64,000 bases of DNA from Arthrobacter livingstonensis (GCF_003219815.1 NZ_QJVD01000001.1:248001-312000); one strand, 5' to 3'; counted from the first letter of the stretch, positions 7,151 to 17,060 are shown. A program made the numbers and translations. Notes: a model not told the origin generated them from the sequence alone.

Positions 7151-9066
7151 TGCCCGTCGAGTACGCAGGAACCACGACCGTGGCGTCACGTCTACTCCGC
7201 TACACGGTGAAGCCCAAGCCCGGCCAGACTGCCAAGGATCGGGTGCTTCACATTGCTGGCCAGAATTGCCGCCCGGGGACGGCGGAGCGCGAATTCGCAG
7301 CGACGCGACGCAGGCATGGCACACAAGGGGCCAAGCGTAAGTCGCCCGCCACGTACGCTTTGCCCGAACTGGGTGAGGCTGCCACGCATGTGAGGCGCAC
7401 GCGGCCGAACGGGCGCAGGTACTGGGCCGTTGCGAAGAGTGGCGAAGCTGCGACGCACGTTCGCCACGAAGGTGAAGTCGTCCGGCAGTCTGAGGCGCGT
7501 CATCTGATCACCTCATTCGGTCTCGACGAGGTGAACCCTGAGGATCCGGAGCAGGTCGCGAAAGCATTTGAGTACGTCGTCGCGAGGCATGCAAACTTGT
7601 ATCCGGGAGAGCAGGCCACGTTTGTCGGGCAGGCCGAAGGCAAGGGAGGCAACTTCCATGTGCACGCGACGCGGAACGCCACGTTGTATCAAGACATGGA
7701 AGTCGATGGAAAGCTCTACAGGGCCGGCCGGAAACTCGCCGGTGATCTCACTGATATCGACAAGATGCGTGAGAGGTCCGACCGGTTCCTTGCCGAGCAC
7801 GGCCGCGAGTATGACCTCGTACCGCAGCGCCTGCCGTCAGTGGCTGAGAGGAAGAAGGAGCAGCGTAACCAGCGAGATCGACGAATGGCCGCGGAGGGCG
7901 CGCTTTCGAACCAGGACCAGATCAGGCAGGCCTTCGTAGCCGCGATGGACGACCCGAGGGCGGTAGATCTCGACACCTGGAAGTCCGTCATGGCCGATCA
8001 CGGCGTCACCGTCACGGAGCCCGGCTGGAGGCGTGGTAAGTCCCCGAAGGTGCTACGGCTGAGCTATCAATTGTCCGGAATGGGGACCCCGGTGCGCGCG
8101 AAGACCCTGGGCGAGCACTACGAGCACGCAAGTGCGCTCGGGCAGCTCTCTGCGAAGGCGCACGGCCGACCGAGGGAACACCGTCCTGAGTTCGTGAAGG
8201 CAGGAGTCCCGCGGCCGGTGGCACAGTCCACGGGGGAGGAGCTGGCTGCCGCATATGAGGCCATGGCACGGATGGCTCGAGAAGAGCGTGGGCTGCGTAC
8301 CGCGGAGACGGAGCTGTACCGCTGGATCGCCGCACGGGGCCACGACAAGGGGGTCGGGTTCGGTGACATCCTGGACAGGCTTCCGGAATCCCATGATTCA
8401 CGAATGCGGGTGATGCAACTGTGGAACCGACTCGCCGATGCAAGTAGGGCCCAGTCAGAAACTTTGACAGACAACATGGAAGAGCGCTGGCTGGGTACGC
8501 CTAGCGTGGGCCCCACCGCGGCCGCGGTGGGGCCGCATCAGCTAGAATCCGCAGTTGCCGAACCGGCTCAGAAGGCTCTGGATTCCGAGCTGCTGGACCT
8601 GCTGATCGTCGACGAGGCCCTCGTGCAGTACGGCATCTACAGGGCTGACAGCGCGGCGATGCACAGGGCCGGAATTGAACCGCGAGAAATCAGCGATGCG
8701 CGAAACTTCTGGGAGTCCCTCTCCTCTGACGCGCAGCGAATGCGGTACCGGGAGCGGAAGAAAGCCTCTCAAGCCTCCCTGCAGGCCGAGGAAGTCACTT
8801 CCGCGCCAGAGGACAAGAACGAGATGCAATCGTCTCAGAGGCTCACCCGGGCCCTGCTGGAGGATAGTTCTGTTGAGGAAGGGCACTCGTTGCACACTGG
8901 GAGGCCGGTGCGAACCCGCGGTGCTCGGCAACAGGTGGATGAGGAGAATCCGCACGCAGCAGCAGCCCGTAGGGAGCGCATGCGCCGTGATTCCTTACGA
9001 CGTTGGGTATTGCAGGGTGATGACGAGTCTCCGAATAACGAGGATGACCTCGAGTTCGGTGATTAG
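7150..9066 (+). CDS. Relaxase (MobA/VirD2-like)
   Basis: 638 aa. The HUH metal site is visible as GGNFHVHATRN with His170 and His172; ARHLITSF around His117 and RHANLYPGEQATFVGQ precede it. The C-terminal half is long, charged and lacks a recognisable helicase or primase domain. With the MobC-like protein it forms a two-gene mobilization module. No type IV secretion or coupling protein is present, so transfer would need a helper conjugative element. The catalytic Tyr cannot be assigned by eye. Confidence 0.82.
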   Translation: MPVEYAGTTTVASRLLRYTVKPKPGQTAKDRVLHIAGQNCRPGTAEREFAATRRRHGTQGAKRKSPATYALPELGEAATHVRRTRPNGRRYWAVAKSGEAATHVRHEGEVVRQSEARHLITSFGLDEVNPEDPEQVAKAFEYVVARHANLYPGEQATFVGQAEGKGGNFHVHATRNATLYQDMEVDGKLYRAGRKLAGDLTDIDKMRERSDRFLAEHGREYDLVPQRLPSVAERKKEQRNQRDRRMAAEGALSNQDQIRQAFVAAMDDPRAVDLDTWKSVMADHGVTVTEPGWRRGKSPKVLRLSYQLSGMGTPVRAKTLGEHYEHASALGQLSAKAHGRPREHRPEFVKAGVPRPVAQSTGEELAAAYEAMARMAREERGLRTAETELYRWIAARGHDKGVGFGDILDRLPESHDSRMRVMQLWNRLADASRAQSETLTDNMEERWLGTPSVGPTAAAVGPHQLESAVAEPAQKALDSELLDLLIVDEALVQYGIYRADSAAMHRAGIEPREISDARNFWESLSSDAQRMRYRERKKASQASLQAEEVTSAPEDKNEMQSSQRLTRALLEDSSVEEGHSLHTGRPVRTRGARQQVDEENPHAAAARRERMRRDSLRRWVLQGDDESPNNEDDLEFGD

Positions 9067-10148
9067 GGGCCCTTCGTAAGACTGGAACCTCGTCCCTGCT
9101 CAAGAGAAAGCGCCAAGCTGACAATCGCACAAGCTCAGGGCGGATGGGATCGAATCCTTTCTGGGTACTTGTTAGCGGTCTGTCCCACGTTGTCCATGCA
9201 GTTGTGCAGTCCAGTAACTAAAGACCCTATACGTACGCGTGCATGGAGAGATTTGGTATGGAACTTCATAACTGCATTGTGCGTTCCGTTGGAGGCAACC
9301 CTTCGACCCTTCGAGCCTTCGTTTTCCTCATTATTCTCGCCTTCGAGTGACCAATATCTGGACAAGGGCCGGCCGCTTCGGGCCAGAATGTGGGCATCCT
9401 CTGCCCCCAGTATGGGCAGCATCGGGCCATCAGGTGCCCACCCATTTTCACGAGGTCAGTTTCGCTGCGGTGGGCGTGAGCTGTCCAGCGCTCGGCCCGA
9501 CTGTGGTCATTCTGCGCCCACATACTCCATGACAGCTATCACATAGCGCACTTTTCGATTGGCCGTGGACGGGAGCGGTCCGTGCCATGGTCAGGGCACG
9601 GGCCCTAGTGGCTCCACGAACATGAACAGGAACAGTCCCCGAAGCTCGTTTACGAGCAGATCGGTGAAAATCATGTTGAGCACGCATTGTGCCAATCATT
9701 TCCTTTAAGGATTCTAAGACAAACGAAGACTTTGAGGATGCCTTCACGGTTTCTCCGCGTATCGCTTGCATTGACTGGTTGGGTCTGCCCGTCGACAACG
9801 ATGGCAGGCTGCAACAGACGCGTACAAATGGCTTCCTGCGTGTCGCTGGGCGCCAACCCACAGGGTCATGGGCATCTGCGGTGCGCTGCGCGCGACCTCA
9901 TCGGTAACGGATTGGGTAGTGATTGCGCGTATGGCCTTCGGTGTCGGGTCGGTGTGTTCCCCAGTCAGACGCCCTGACCGTTTCGCTTACCCGTAGTGGC
10001 CGCGATTCACCTGGTATGGATTCTGCGGCCGCATATGACAGCCATATTCGCTATCAGGCGGGGCGGACTGCATTGCTCAGTTGCAAAAGTGTTGCTTTTC
10101 AGTTATTTTCTGGTTGCCTCAGACTAATGGATCTGCGAGCATGAGCCT
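9067..10148. other. 1.1-kb stretch without a supported gene
   Basis: No frame here has a convincing protein. The longest frames are low in family character and lack ribosome sites. A 72-codon frame with a GTG start at 9689 begins plausibly (PIISFKDSKTNEDFEDAF) but turns into an Arg- and Trp-rich tail, so it may be a decayed gene end. No far-end copy of the tRNA fragment was found. Confidence 0.5.
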
Positions 10149-10529
10149 ATGGGAACAACAATTCGCAACGGGATCCACGCCGATGCCACCAGGATGAATA
10201 TTCACGACCTAGTGCGGGAGCTGAACGAGAACGTGGGTGCGACGGTCGTGCAGAGCATGGCCGGGGTGAAAGACCGGACGTCCCCCTTTAAGTGGGCCAA
10301 GCCGAACGGTCCGGAACCTCGCCCCGAGGTAGAGGCGCGGTTGCGCCTCGGATACAGGGTGTGGAAGACACTCGCAATGGCGGAGGGTAAGCACGTTGCT
10401 CTCGCATGGATGATGGGTGCAAACCCGCGACTGGATGAGGAATTGCCAGTTCTCTACATCCAGCATCAGCGCACACGCGAGGTCATCGGTGCAGCGGAGG
10501 CTTTTGTCAACGATAGCCACGCTGCCTGA
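10149..10529 (+). CDS. Solitary MbcA/ParS/Xre-type antitoxin-like protein
   Basis: 126 aa. The pattern LVRELNENVGATVVQSMAGV, then PRPEVEARLRLGYRVWKTL, WMMGANPRLDEELPV and REVIGAAEAFV matches antitoxins of the MbcA/ParS/Xre group that partner RES-domain toxins. No RES gene lies next to it. The same family appears at 58796-59194 with a RES partner and as a relic at 61262. Either a stand-alone regulator or the remainder of a lost toxin-antitoxin pair is possible. The start is uncertain; ATG 10194 is an alternative. Confidence 0.65.
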   Translation: MGTTIRNGIHADATRMNIHDLVRELNENVGATVVQSMAGVKDRTSPFKWAKPNGPEPRPEVEARLRLGYRVWKTLAMAEGKHVALAWMMGANPRLDEELPVLYIQHQRTREVIGAAEAFVNDSHAA

Positions 10530-10743
10530 TCATCACGCCCGGCAGGTGGAGCTGCATCAAAACGTGTTTCTTGCTTCGCGACGATGTCAAGAGATCGAGA
10601 AGCTGCCCTCGCCGCAGATCTTCTGGAAAAAATAAAATTGCAATTCGCCAAATCCGCTCGTTTACCAGCCGAAAATTTTTTGGCGAGAATTGCCCGGGCG
10701 CATGGGGGTTTTCTCAGCTGCCTGTTCACCGTAAAGTGCCCAT

Positions 10744-11655
10744 ATGAACACCTACCCACAGCCATCGAATCAGACCGAAGCTGTTCGTGACCTCATAAAA
10801 ACCGGGGTTCGTTACCCGACGACAACGCCCACAAAACGGGGGCATGATTCCGTGGACTGTTCACTCACCGGAAACTACGCGGTACTTGCCAAGTTCGCCG
10901 AGTCCGTGCAGGTTGGTGAACTTTCCCCGGGCCTTCGCATCCTCGCCGAGCTCGGCGACGAGCAGCTGGGCGACTTGATCAGCTTCTGCGTCATGATGCT
11001 CGACCGGGTCATGGCTAACGAAATCCCCGGCGCCCCCGCTCGATTGTCAACCTTCGAAGGGATCGGCATTCCTCGCGTCGCAGAGAACAAATTTCATGGG
11101 TGCAGGACTGATGCTCGCAGATTCCTAGTCTCCACGTGGTACAACGAAGCGGAGGAATTCGTCAGCGATCTCGAGGACCTTGGAGGCATCGCGTACGCGG
11201 CTGGCGTTGTGGCCCTCGGAACAGGCGGCATGCTTCTCACATGGCAGCTCGCTACCGATCAGGCCCTCGAAGCCATTTTGGGCTGCATCCGATTGTCTGG
11301 AAGGGTACCGGTCGACAAAGACGACGACCTCGGTCCCGAGGCGCACGATGACGAGCCCGAGTCTAAGCCACCGGTGCTTGCGTCCGAACCCAAGCATGCA
11401 GCTGAGCCTGAGCTTTTCATCCCGCCGAACATGAAGCAGCCAGTAACCATCAACATGCGTACCGCACTGAAACTTCGCGCGGAGACTGCTGTCCTTCGGA
11501 CCGGCCACCTTCCGGGCGGATACCGTTCCCAAGTTATGCTCATCGAAGCCGCCCTGGAGCAGGAGCTCACGCGGCTGGAAGCCGAGTTCAACAGCGGCGA
11601 ACTATTCCCCCCGAACGTCGGCAGCTTCCGCACCGGACGACCGCTGGGCAGCTGA
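10744..11655 (+). CDS. Hypothetical protein with possible RHH C-terminus
   Basis: 303 aa. Residues about 1-190 are mostly helical with no recognised motif. An acidic Pro-rich linker follows (DDDLGPEAHDDEPES). The last 80 residues (KQPVTINMRTALKLRAETAVL, VMLIEAALEQELTRLEAEF) read like a ribbon-helix-helix or the C-terminal domain of actinobacterial plasmid centromere-binding proteins. No parA neighbour is present. With kfrA nearby a plasmid-maintenance role is plausible, but this is inference. Confidence 0.5.
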   Translation: MNTYPQPSNQTEAVRDLIKTGVRYPTTTPTKRGHDSVDCSLTGNYAVLAKFAESVQVGELSPGLRILAELGDEQLGDLISFCVMMLDRVMANEIPGAPARLSTFEGIGIPRVAENKFHGCRTDARRFLVSTWYNEAEEFVSDLEDLGGIAYAAGVVALGTGGMLLTWQLATDQALEAILGCIRLSGRVPVDKDDDLGPEAHDDEPESKPPVLASEPKHAAEPELFIPPNMKQPVTINMRTALKLRAETAVLRTGHLPGGYRSQVMLIEAALEQELTRLEAEFNSGELFPPNVGSFRTGRPLGS

Positions 11656-11807
11656 CCGGGCAAGCACTCGGCGAAGTCACAGCATCCGCCCCGCCTCCGT
11701 CGCTGGCGCCTAATCACGGACTCGGGAACGGAATGACGCACCCTCGTGGCATCTTTTATGGCACGGTTGACCATGGAGAGCTCATCGATGTCGGCCAGTA
11801 GCTCTAC

Positions 11808-12155
11808 TTAGTCTCCGCGGGCCCGTGGCATTTGCTCTGTCATGAGGCATGAGCCGATCGTGACGAATTCGAGGTCCTGCAGCAGCCAGAACACGTCGTC
11901 GTCGTCGCCGGACATCCAATCGAGGAAGTCCACGTCGTCGTTGCCGCGCAAAGCAAGGACCTGGTTCGGCCACCGGTGCGCGACATCCTTGAGCGTGCAG
12001 AGGACCTCCGTACTTTGCGCGCCGCGGTCGATATTGTCGCCGAGGAGGAACAGGCTTGCACCTGGGTTGGATGCAAGGTCGATCATCTCGAGCGCCGCGA
12101 GAAGGCACGGCAGATGTCCGTGGACGTCGCTGAGCACGTAGGTGGTTTTCGGCAA
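11808..12155 (-). pseudogene. Truncated metallophosphoesterase
   Basis: 115 codons with the first three phosphoesterase blocks: SDVHGH (D-x-H), LGDNIDRG (GD-x-x-DR) and RGNDD (GN-x-D/E). The family (PrpA/ApaH-like phosphatases) is usually about 220-250 aa and has two later His motifs, which are absent here. The frame stops after EQMPRARGD, and no continuation was found in the next bases, so it is probably a broken gene. Confidence 0.65.
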
Positions 12156-12440
12156 AAACGTCTCCTGGGTTTGGCGACGGGCGCCCCCGCTTGAGACAAC
12201 GAATTCAAATGACCCCTATTCCCCAGGGGTTCCACGACCGGAGGCCTTGATCAACAAGGGTCGTATCCCAGGCGTCTGCTCAACCTGGATCCGACACTCG
12301 AGCTGGTTTCATGCCCATCCAATCCCCGGGGTGCTGCCAGGACTGCGAGGTCGGAAGGCCGAGAGAGCACCCGCATCGACGGCTCACGGGCAGGAGCCCG
12401 AGCCACCGGCCGATGACTAGCCGAACTGATTCAGACGCAG

Positions 12441-12478
12441 GCAGGAGGGCTGTACCCAAACGGGTACAGCCCTCCTGC
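12441..12478. terminator. Perfect 17-bp stem downstream of kfrA operon
   Basis: GCAGGAGGGCTGTACCC and its exact complement flank a four-base loop. It lies ten bases beyond the last gene of the minus-strand kfrA operon. There is no clear T run. Confidence 0.7.
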
Positions 12479-12488
12479 GAAAGCCTGT

Positions 12489-12698
12489 TTAGGCGACCTT
12501 GATGGGGTGATTCTTAGAGGCCGCTTTGGCGCCATGCTTCCCGCCTCGGCGGCCGTACTTCGTGTCGAAGTTGCTGCGCAGGCCGGCCACGATGGCCCGC
12601 TCCTCCGAACTGATCGGGTCCGCCTTGCCTGTCTTGATCCGCGGGGCAAGCACGCTCGCACGCTTAGTGGGTTTGGGTTGCTTGGTTGGTTTAGGCAT
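12489..12698 (-). CDS. Small basic protein, end of kfrA operon
   Basis: 69 aa from ATG 12698, chosen for the ideal GGGAGGTG site six bases upstream. The frame is open further upstream into the neighbour. It is rich in Lys and Arg (KPTKQPKPTKRA, KYGRRGGKHGAKAASKN), so nucleic-acid binding is likely, but no family was recognised. It overlaps the membrane-protein gene by eight bases. Confidence 0.6.
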   Translation of the reverse strand: MPKPTKQPKPTKRASVLAPRIKTGKADPISSEERAIVAGLRSNFDTKYGRRGGKHGAKAASKNHPIKVA

Positions 12699-13146
12699 GT
12701 TCGGCACCTCCCTCACCTTCATTGTCGGGCATGTCTTTCTCATTGTCCACGTCCCCGTTGGCTGCGTCCCCGTTGTCACCAGTCACAGCTTCAACAACGG
12801 CAAGAATCATCTCGTACTCCGTGTAGGTTGCATTCTCGGTCAAGGGTTGCAGGGCCTTGAGGCCAATAAGTCGGTCAATGCTCTGATCAGACCGGGCAAG
12901 GTTCAACGCCCATTCTGCCCGGTCCCACCATTCCTGGCGCTCGGCGCCAATGCGGGCCGAGCGCGACCCTACCCGTGCGGCCAGGTACGCGACACCCGCA
13001 CCGACCAGGGCGAAAAATCCTGCAACAGGCGGCCCCGTAAAAAACTCACGCCAAAACGGATCATCGAGGATGAACGGTGGAAACAGGCTCCTGACTATCG
13101 CGCCGCCTACTGCGCACGCCAGCCCCGTAAAGATTAGCTTTTTCAC
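12691..13146 (-). CDS. Small membrane protein in kfrA operon
   Basis: 151 aa. An N-terminal hydrophobic segment (LIFTGLACAVGGAIV) and a second one around residues 42-58 (GFFALVGAGVAYLAARV) are followed by a charged, cytoplasm-like helical part (RIGAERQEWWDRAEWALNLA). The tail is very acidic. The start codon directly follows the kfrA stop. It is unknown outside this operon type; a membrane tether for plasmid partition is a guess. Confidence 0.6.
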   Translation of the reverse strand: MKKLIFTGLACAVGGAIVRSLFPPFILDDPFWREFFTGPPVAGFFALVGAGVAYLAARVGSRSARIGAERQEWWDRAEWALNLARSDQSIDRLIGLKALQPLTENATYTEYEMILAVVEAVTGDNGDAANGDVDNEKDMPDNEGEGGAEHA

Positions 13147-13746
13147 TTAGGCCCCGGTCTCTTCACGAGAGGGCTGGATACGGGCAATGAGAGCGTCCTG
13201 GGTTTGCTGCAATGTCATTACAGTGGCGCGGGCCTCGGCGAGCTGACTCTTGAGCACAGATAATTCGTCGGCGTGTCTCCTTTCGGCAAGCGCCAGCTGC
13301 TCACGGGCTTCGGCAGCGGCAGAAGCACTGTCACGCGCAGCCTGGTTCGCTTCCTCGACCTGGAACCGGAGTTCCTTGACGGCTTCCTGGTGGGAGCGGG
13401 TGGCGTGGTCGAGGTCGGTGGCGAGTTCGTTGATTTCGCGGTCCTTGTGGGTTTTTTCGTCCCGCCAGGCCTTTTCGATGATGGCATGCTCTGCGGTGGC
13501 GGTGCTTACTGCTGCCGCCCAGACTGTGCCTGCCAGGCGCAGTGCCTGCTCGGTGATGATGGTCGGGGTCGCGGCTATCTTCGATCCGGCGCTGTCGCGT
13601 TCGGCACGCCATTCCTTCAGGTAGCGTCCGGCGTCGGCGTTGGACACCCCGGCGGCTTCGCGCACGGTGGCGACCGTGGGATTCTTCTCAGTGCTGATCT
13701 GCTCGGCGGCGGCGTACACGCGAGCCTTCACTGACTGTTCGGCCAC
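13147..13746 (-). CDS. kfrA: KfrA-family DNA-binding coiled-coil protein
   Basis: 199 aa. The N-terminal HTH (VKARVYAAAEQI, NPTVATVREAAGVSNADAGR, YLKEWRAER) is the plasmid replication-region DNA-binding domain of KfrA. The rest is a long coiled coil (heptads through about residue 190, Ala/Glu/Arg rich). KfrA proteins of plasmids repress their own promoter and support stable inheritance. It heads a three-gene operon, and a repeated GTAGTAAT motif lies just upstream as a likely operator. Confidence 0.82.
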   Translation of the reverse strand: MAEQSVKARVYAAAEQISTEKNPTVATVREAAGVSNADAGRYLKEWRAERDSAGSKIAATPTIITEQALRLAGTVWAAAVSTATAEHAIIEKAWRDEKTHKDREINELATDLDHATRSHQEAVKELRFQVEEANQAARDSASAAAEAREQLALAERRHADELSVLKSQLAEARATVMTLQQTQDALIARIQPSREETGA

Positions 13747-13761
13747 GGCGGCACTCCTTAA

Positions 13762-13786
13762 GTAGTAATAGTAGTAGTAATACTAC
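13762..13786. promoter_or_regulatory. GTAGTAAT repeats, probable KfrA operator
   Basis: GTAGTAATA is followed by GTAGTAGTAATACTAC; the last 13 bases, GTAGTAATACTAC, are a palindrome around a central A. It lies 15-40 bases before the kfrA start on its promoter side. Confidence 0.6.
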
Positions 13787-14426
13787 GTCGATTACTGCAC
13801 AAATGGATGGCAGTCTCCCGTCACATAGACCTTCAGAACGCCCACATTCCGCAGTCGCCGGAACAGGACATCGACCACGGCTGCAGCCGTACCTTGGCTG
13901 GCAGGCGACGATGACATAGGCGGACAGCGGGCAGATGCCAAACCAGCGGCGAGTGTGTCCGGCCCATTCTCAGATTTTGACTCTCAAAACCCGAAAAAGA
14001 CCCTGCGCGCCGATAGTGGGGATAAGTGTGATTATCGTGGGTAAAAAACCGACCCCTTGAAGTGAGATGGGGCTGAGTTGTAAAAGTGGGCTCAGAGCGC
14101 GTCGAGCCGCGCAGTTACGGGGGATTGGGGCCGCTGTGTCGCAGCTTGACGCCTGGCGAATCGTGACGCATCCTGCGCCTGGATCCGTGCGGCGGCAGCG
14201 ACAGCTCGTCAATGACGCTGTGGTCCGTCACGAAGAACTCGTCCGCCGGCGGATAGAGCAAGGCTGCCGGGCAGCCCCGATCGCTGGCGAGCTGCTGGGA
14301 ACGGCATCTGCGGCCAATGTCTCGGCAGACCTTCTGGCCTTGGACGAGGGCATGGCCGGCCAGAAAGTCAGTAGTAAGCCATCCGCTATTACGATATGTA
14401 CCCATAAAATCGCAATAAGGTGATTA
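13787..14426. other. Gap before the IS21-type element
   Basis: No supported gene. A 118-codon plus-strand frame at 14067 and an overlapping minus frame show no family motif or ribosome site. This may be decayed coding sequence. Confidence 0.45.
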
Positions 14427-14519
14427 TGGCAGTTTGATTGGGTACCACTTTCGCAGTTTGTTTGGGACCCACCTTGCGGCTCGCCGGGTGATGAATCGCA
14501 GTTTCGGCTGAGCCCACCT
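14427..14519 (+). repeat. IS21-type left end with three repeats
   Basis: Three related 24-base units: L1 14427 (TGGCAGTTTGATTGGGTACC), L2 14451 (TCGCAGTTTGTTTGGGACCC) and L3 14496 (TCGCAGTTTCGGCTGAGCCC). Multiple terminal repeats bound by IstA are typical of the IS21 family. Confidence 0.8.
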
Positions 14520-14562
14520 CATCGTTGATTTCATCAGAATATTTTTCCAACGATGGAAGGCA

Positions 14563-16242
14563 GTGATGGAGTTGAGGGTGGAGATATTCGCAAGGATCCG
14601 TCGAGACGCCCGGGTCCAAGGGTGGTCAATTCGCCGGCTTGCACGGGTGCATCGGGTATCGCGACGAACTGTTCGTCAGGCTTTGGCTGCGGCTGAGCCT
14701 CCACCTCGGAGGGTTCCTGCCCGTTCAGCTCCGAAGCTGGATCGGTTCCGGGCGGTGATTGATCAGATGCTGATCGCTGATTTGGATGCTCCACGGAAAC
14801 AGCGCCATACGGCCCAGCGGGTTTTTGATCGCTTGGTTGAGGAACATCAGGCGGTGATTTCGTATTCAACGGTGCGTCAATATGTGAAGGTTCGCCGGGC
14901 GGAGATCGCTTTCGAGGCCGGGAAAGCGCCGATAGAGGTCTTCGTTCCTCAGGAGCATGCACCTGGTGCGGAGGCTGAGGTTGATTTCGGGGATGTCTGG
15001 GTGGATCTTGCCGGAGTGCGCACCCGGTGCTACATGTTCGCTTTCCGTATGTCCCACTCGGGAAAATCGGTCCACCGCGTGTATCCGACCTGTGGGCAGG
15101 AAGCTTTCTTGGAGGGCCACATCGAGGCTTTTGAGACTCTCGGTGGTGTCCCTGCGAAGCACATCCGTTATGACAACCTCACCTCGGCCGTGACGAAAGT
15201 TATCTATGGTGCTGGCCGGCAACGGGTTGAGAACGAGCGCTGGGTGCTCTTTCGCTCTCACTATGGGTTTGATTCCTTTTACTGCGAGCCAGGGATGAAA
15301 GGCGCCCATGAGAAAGGTGGGGTTGAGGGGGAAGTGGGGCGGTTTCGCCGAAATTTCCTGACTCCGGTCCCGGTCGTGGATTCCTTGGTGGAGCTCAATG
15401 CGAAGCTGCGGGGCTGGGACGAGGGCGAGGATCAGCGCCGGATCTCTCATCGACTTCGCACGGTAGGGCAGGACTTCGCTCTCGAGGCGCCTCTGCTGGC
15501 GCCGTTGTCGGCAGAGAGCTTCGATCCAGGCCTGGCGCTAACTCCTAGGGTTGACCGTTCCTCGCTGGTTACCGTGCGTTCAGCGAAGTACTCGGTACCG
15601 GTGAGATTTATCAATCGGAAAGTCAGGGTATCCCTGCGCGCGACCGAGATAAGGATCTTCGATGGCAGGACCTTGATCGCCACCCACCCACGGACCGTGG
15701 CCAGGGGCGGGCAATGCGTGCAACTCGATCACTACCTAGAAGTCCTGCGGATCAAACCCGGAGCATTACCTGGATCCACCGCCCTGGCCCAGGCGCGTGA
15801 ATCAGGAGTGTTCACTCCCGCCCATGACGCTTTCTGGGCCGCTGCACGAAGGACCGATGGTGACACTGCAGCGACGAGGGAACTCATCGAGGTATTGCTG
15901 CTCCATCGTTCCATGGAAGCCTGCGATGTCATCGACGGGATCACTGCCGCGCTTCTTGTCGGTGCCGTGAGCTCTGACGTTGTCGCTGTTGAAGCAAGGC
16001 GTGTGGCGTTCGAAAGGAATGCTGGGTGGATCCGCCCCGATTACCATCCCGGCGCAAAAGCCGAAGTCGTCGAGCACCGGGTTGTCAGTCTCACCCAACG
16101 CCGCCTGGCAGACCCGGCTGCTGTCATCGCTGGCCTGCCACCAGACAAGCGGCCGTTGCCCTCCGTGGCCGGCTATGACGAGCTACTCAGACTCCGTCCC
16201 CAACCATCACCGCCCCCATCACCTAAGGAGCAGATTTCATGA
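14563..16242 (+). CDS. istA: IS21 transposase IstA
   Basis: 559 aa. An N-terminal HTH (WSIRRLARVHRVSRRTVRQAL) precedes the DDE integrase core: Asp in EVDFGDVWVDL, Asp in IRYDNLTSAV and Glu in HEKGGVEGEVGRFRR. A C-terminal beta domain follows. It catalyses strand transfer with IstB as ATP-dependent partner. The reading frame is intact, and the istB start overlaps the stop by four bases (ATGA), the standard IS21 arrangement. Confidence 0.92.
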   Translation: MMELRVEIFARIRRDARVQGWSIRRLARVHRVSRRTVRQALAAAEPPPRRVPARSAPKLDRFRAVIDQMLIADLDAPRKQRHTAQRVFDRLVEEHQAVISYSTVRQYVKVRRAEIAFEAGKAPIEVFVPQEHAPGAEAEVDFGDVWVDLAGVRTRCYMFAFRMSHSGKSVHRVYPTCGQEAFLEGHIEAFETLGGVPAKHIRYDNLTSAVTKVIYGAGRQRVENERWVLFRSHYGFDSFYCEPGMKGAHEKGGVEGEVGRFRRNFLTPVPVVDSLVELNAKLRGWDEGEDQRRISHRLRTVGQDFALEAPLLAPLSAESFDPGLALTPRVDRSSLVTVRSAKYSVPVRFINRKVRVSLRATEIRIFDGRTLIATHPRTVARGGQCVQLDHYLEVLRIKPGALPGSTALAQARESGVFTPAHDAFWAAARRTDGDTAATRELIEVLLLHRSMEACDVIDGITAALLVGAVSSDVVAVEARRVAFERNAGWIRPDYHPGAKAEVVEHRVVSLTQRRLADPAAVIAGLPPDKRPLPSVAGYDELLRLRPQPSPPPSPKEQIS

Positions 16243-17060
16243 GTCCCACTACCCCAGTCGTTGTCTCCCAAACTCTTCGTCGGCGCCGCGGCCTGACCGA
16301 ACCAGCAGCCGTCGCGGCCGTTGACCAGGCCTGCCGACGGTTACGCCTGCCCACGATCCGGGCCGTGCTCGATGAAGCCCTGACCGTGGCCGGGAAGGAA
16401 CAACTCTCCTACCAAGGATTCCTCGCCGAGCTGCTACTGGCCGAGTGTGATGACAGGGACCGGCGCTCCTCCATCCGGAGGGTGAAGTCAGCGAATTTCC
16501 CGCGCGATAAGTGGTTGGGTGACTTCGACTACGAAGCTAATCCAAACATCAACCCAGCCACGATCAACACCCTGGCCACCGGGGACTGGATCCGCAAAGG
16601 CCTCCCCTTGTGTCTCATCGGGGATTCTGGAACCGGAAAATCGCACCTCCTCATCGGCCTAGGAACCGCGGCGGCCGAGAAAGGATTCAGGGTCAAATAC
16701 ATCCTCGCCACCAGGCTCGTGAACGAGCTCGTCGAAGCCGAAGACGAAAAAGTCCTGACCAAGACCATCGCCAGGTACGGGCGAGTAGACCTGCTCTGCA
16801 TTGACGAGCTTGGCTACATGGAACTAGACAAACGCGGTGCCGAGCTCCTCTTTCAAGTCCTCACCGAACGCGAAGAAAAAGCATCAGTGGCTATAGCGAC
16901 CAACGAGTCCTTCTCTGGGTGGACGAAAACGTTCACCGACCCACGCCTCTGCGCCGCCATCGTGGACCGGCTCACCTTCAAAGGCACCATCATCGAAACC
17001 GGCACAGAGTCATACCGACTCGCTCACACCAAAAACCAGCACCTCACCGACGCCAAATAA
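16239..17060 (+). CDS. istB: IS21 ATPase IstB
   Basis: 273 aa. AAA+ family with Walker A GDSGTGKSH at about residue 128 and Walker B LLCIDELGYM. It forms the helper oligomer on target DNA that stimulates IstA. Full length and intact, coupled to istA. Confidence 0.92.
   Translation: MSPTTPVVVSQTLRRRRGLTEPAAVAAVDQACRRLRLPTIRAVLDEALTVAGKEQLSYQGFLAELLLAECDDRDRRSSIRRVKSANFPRDKWLGDFDYEANPNINPATINTLATGDWIRKGLPLCLIGDSGTGKSHLLIGLGTAAAEKGFRVKYILATRLVNELVEAEDEKVLTKTIARYGRVDLLCIDELGYMELDKRGAELLFQVLTEREEKASVAIATNESFSGWTKTFTDPRLCAAIVDRLTFKGTIIETGTESYRLAHTKNQHLTDAK

Noticed and set aside
9687-9977. Overlapping ORFs in the 1.1-kb gap after the relaxase
   Set aside because: Composition unlike protein after the first 25 residues, no ribosome site; possible decayed gene end only.
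14067-14423. 118-codon ORF before the IS21-type element
   Set aside because: No domain, no ribosome site, and an overlapping minus-strand frame is equally open, as expected for GC-rich non-coding DNA.
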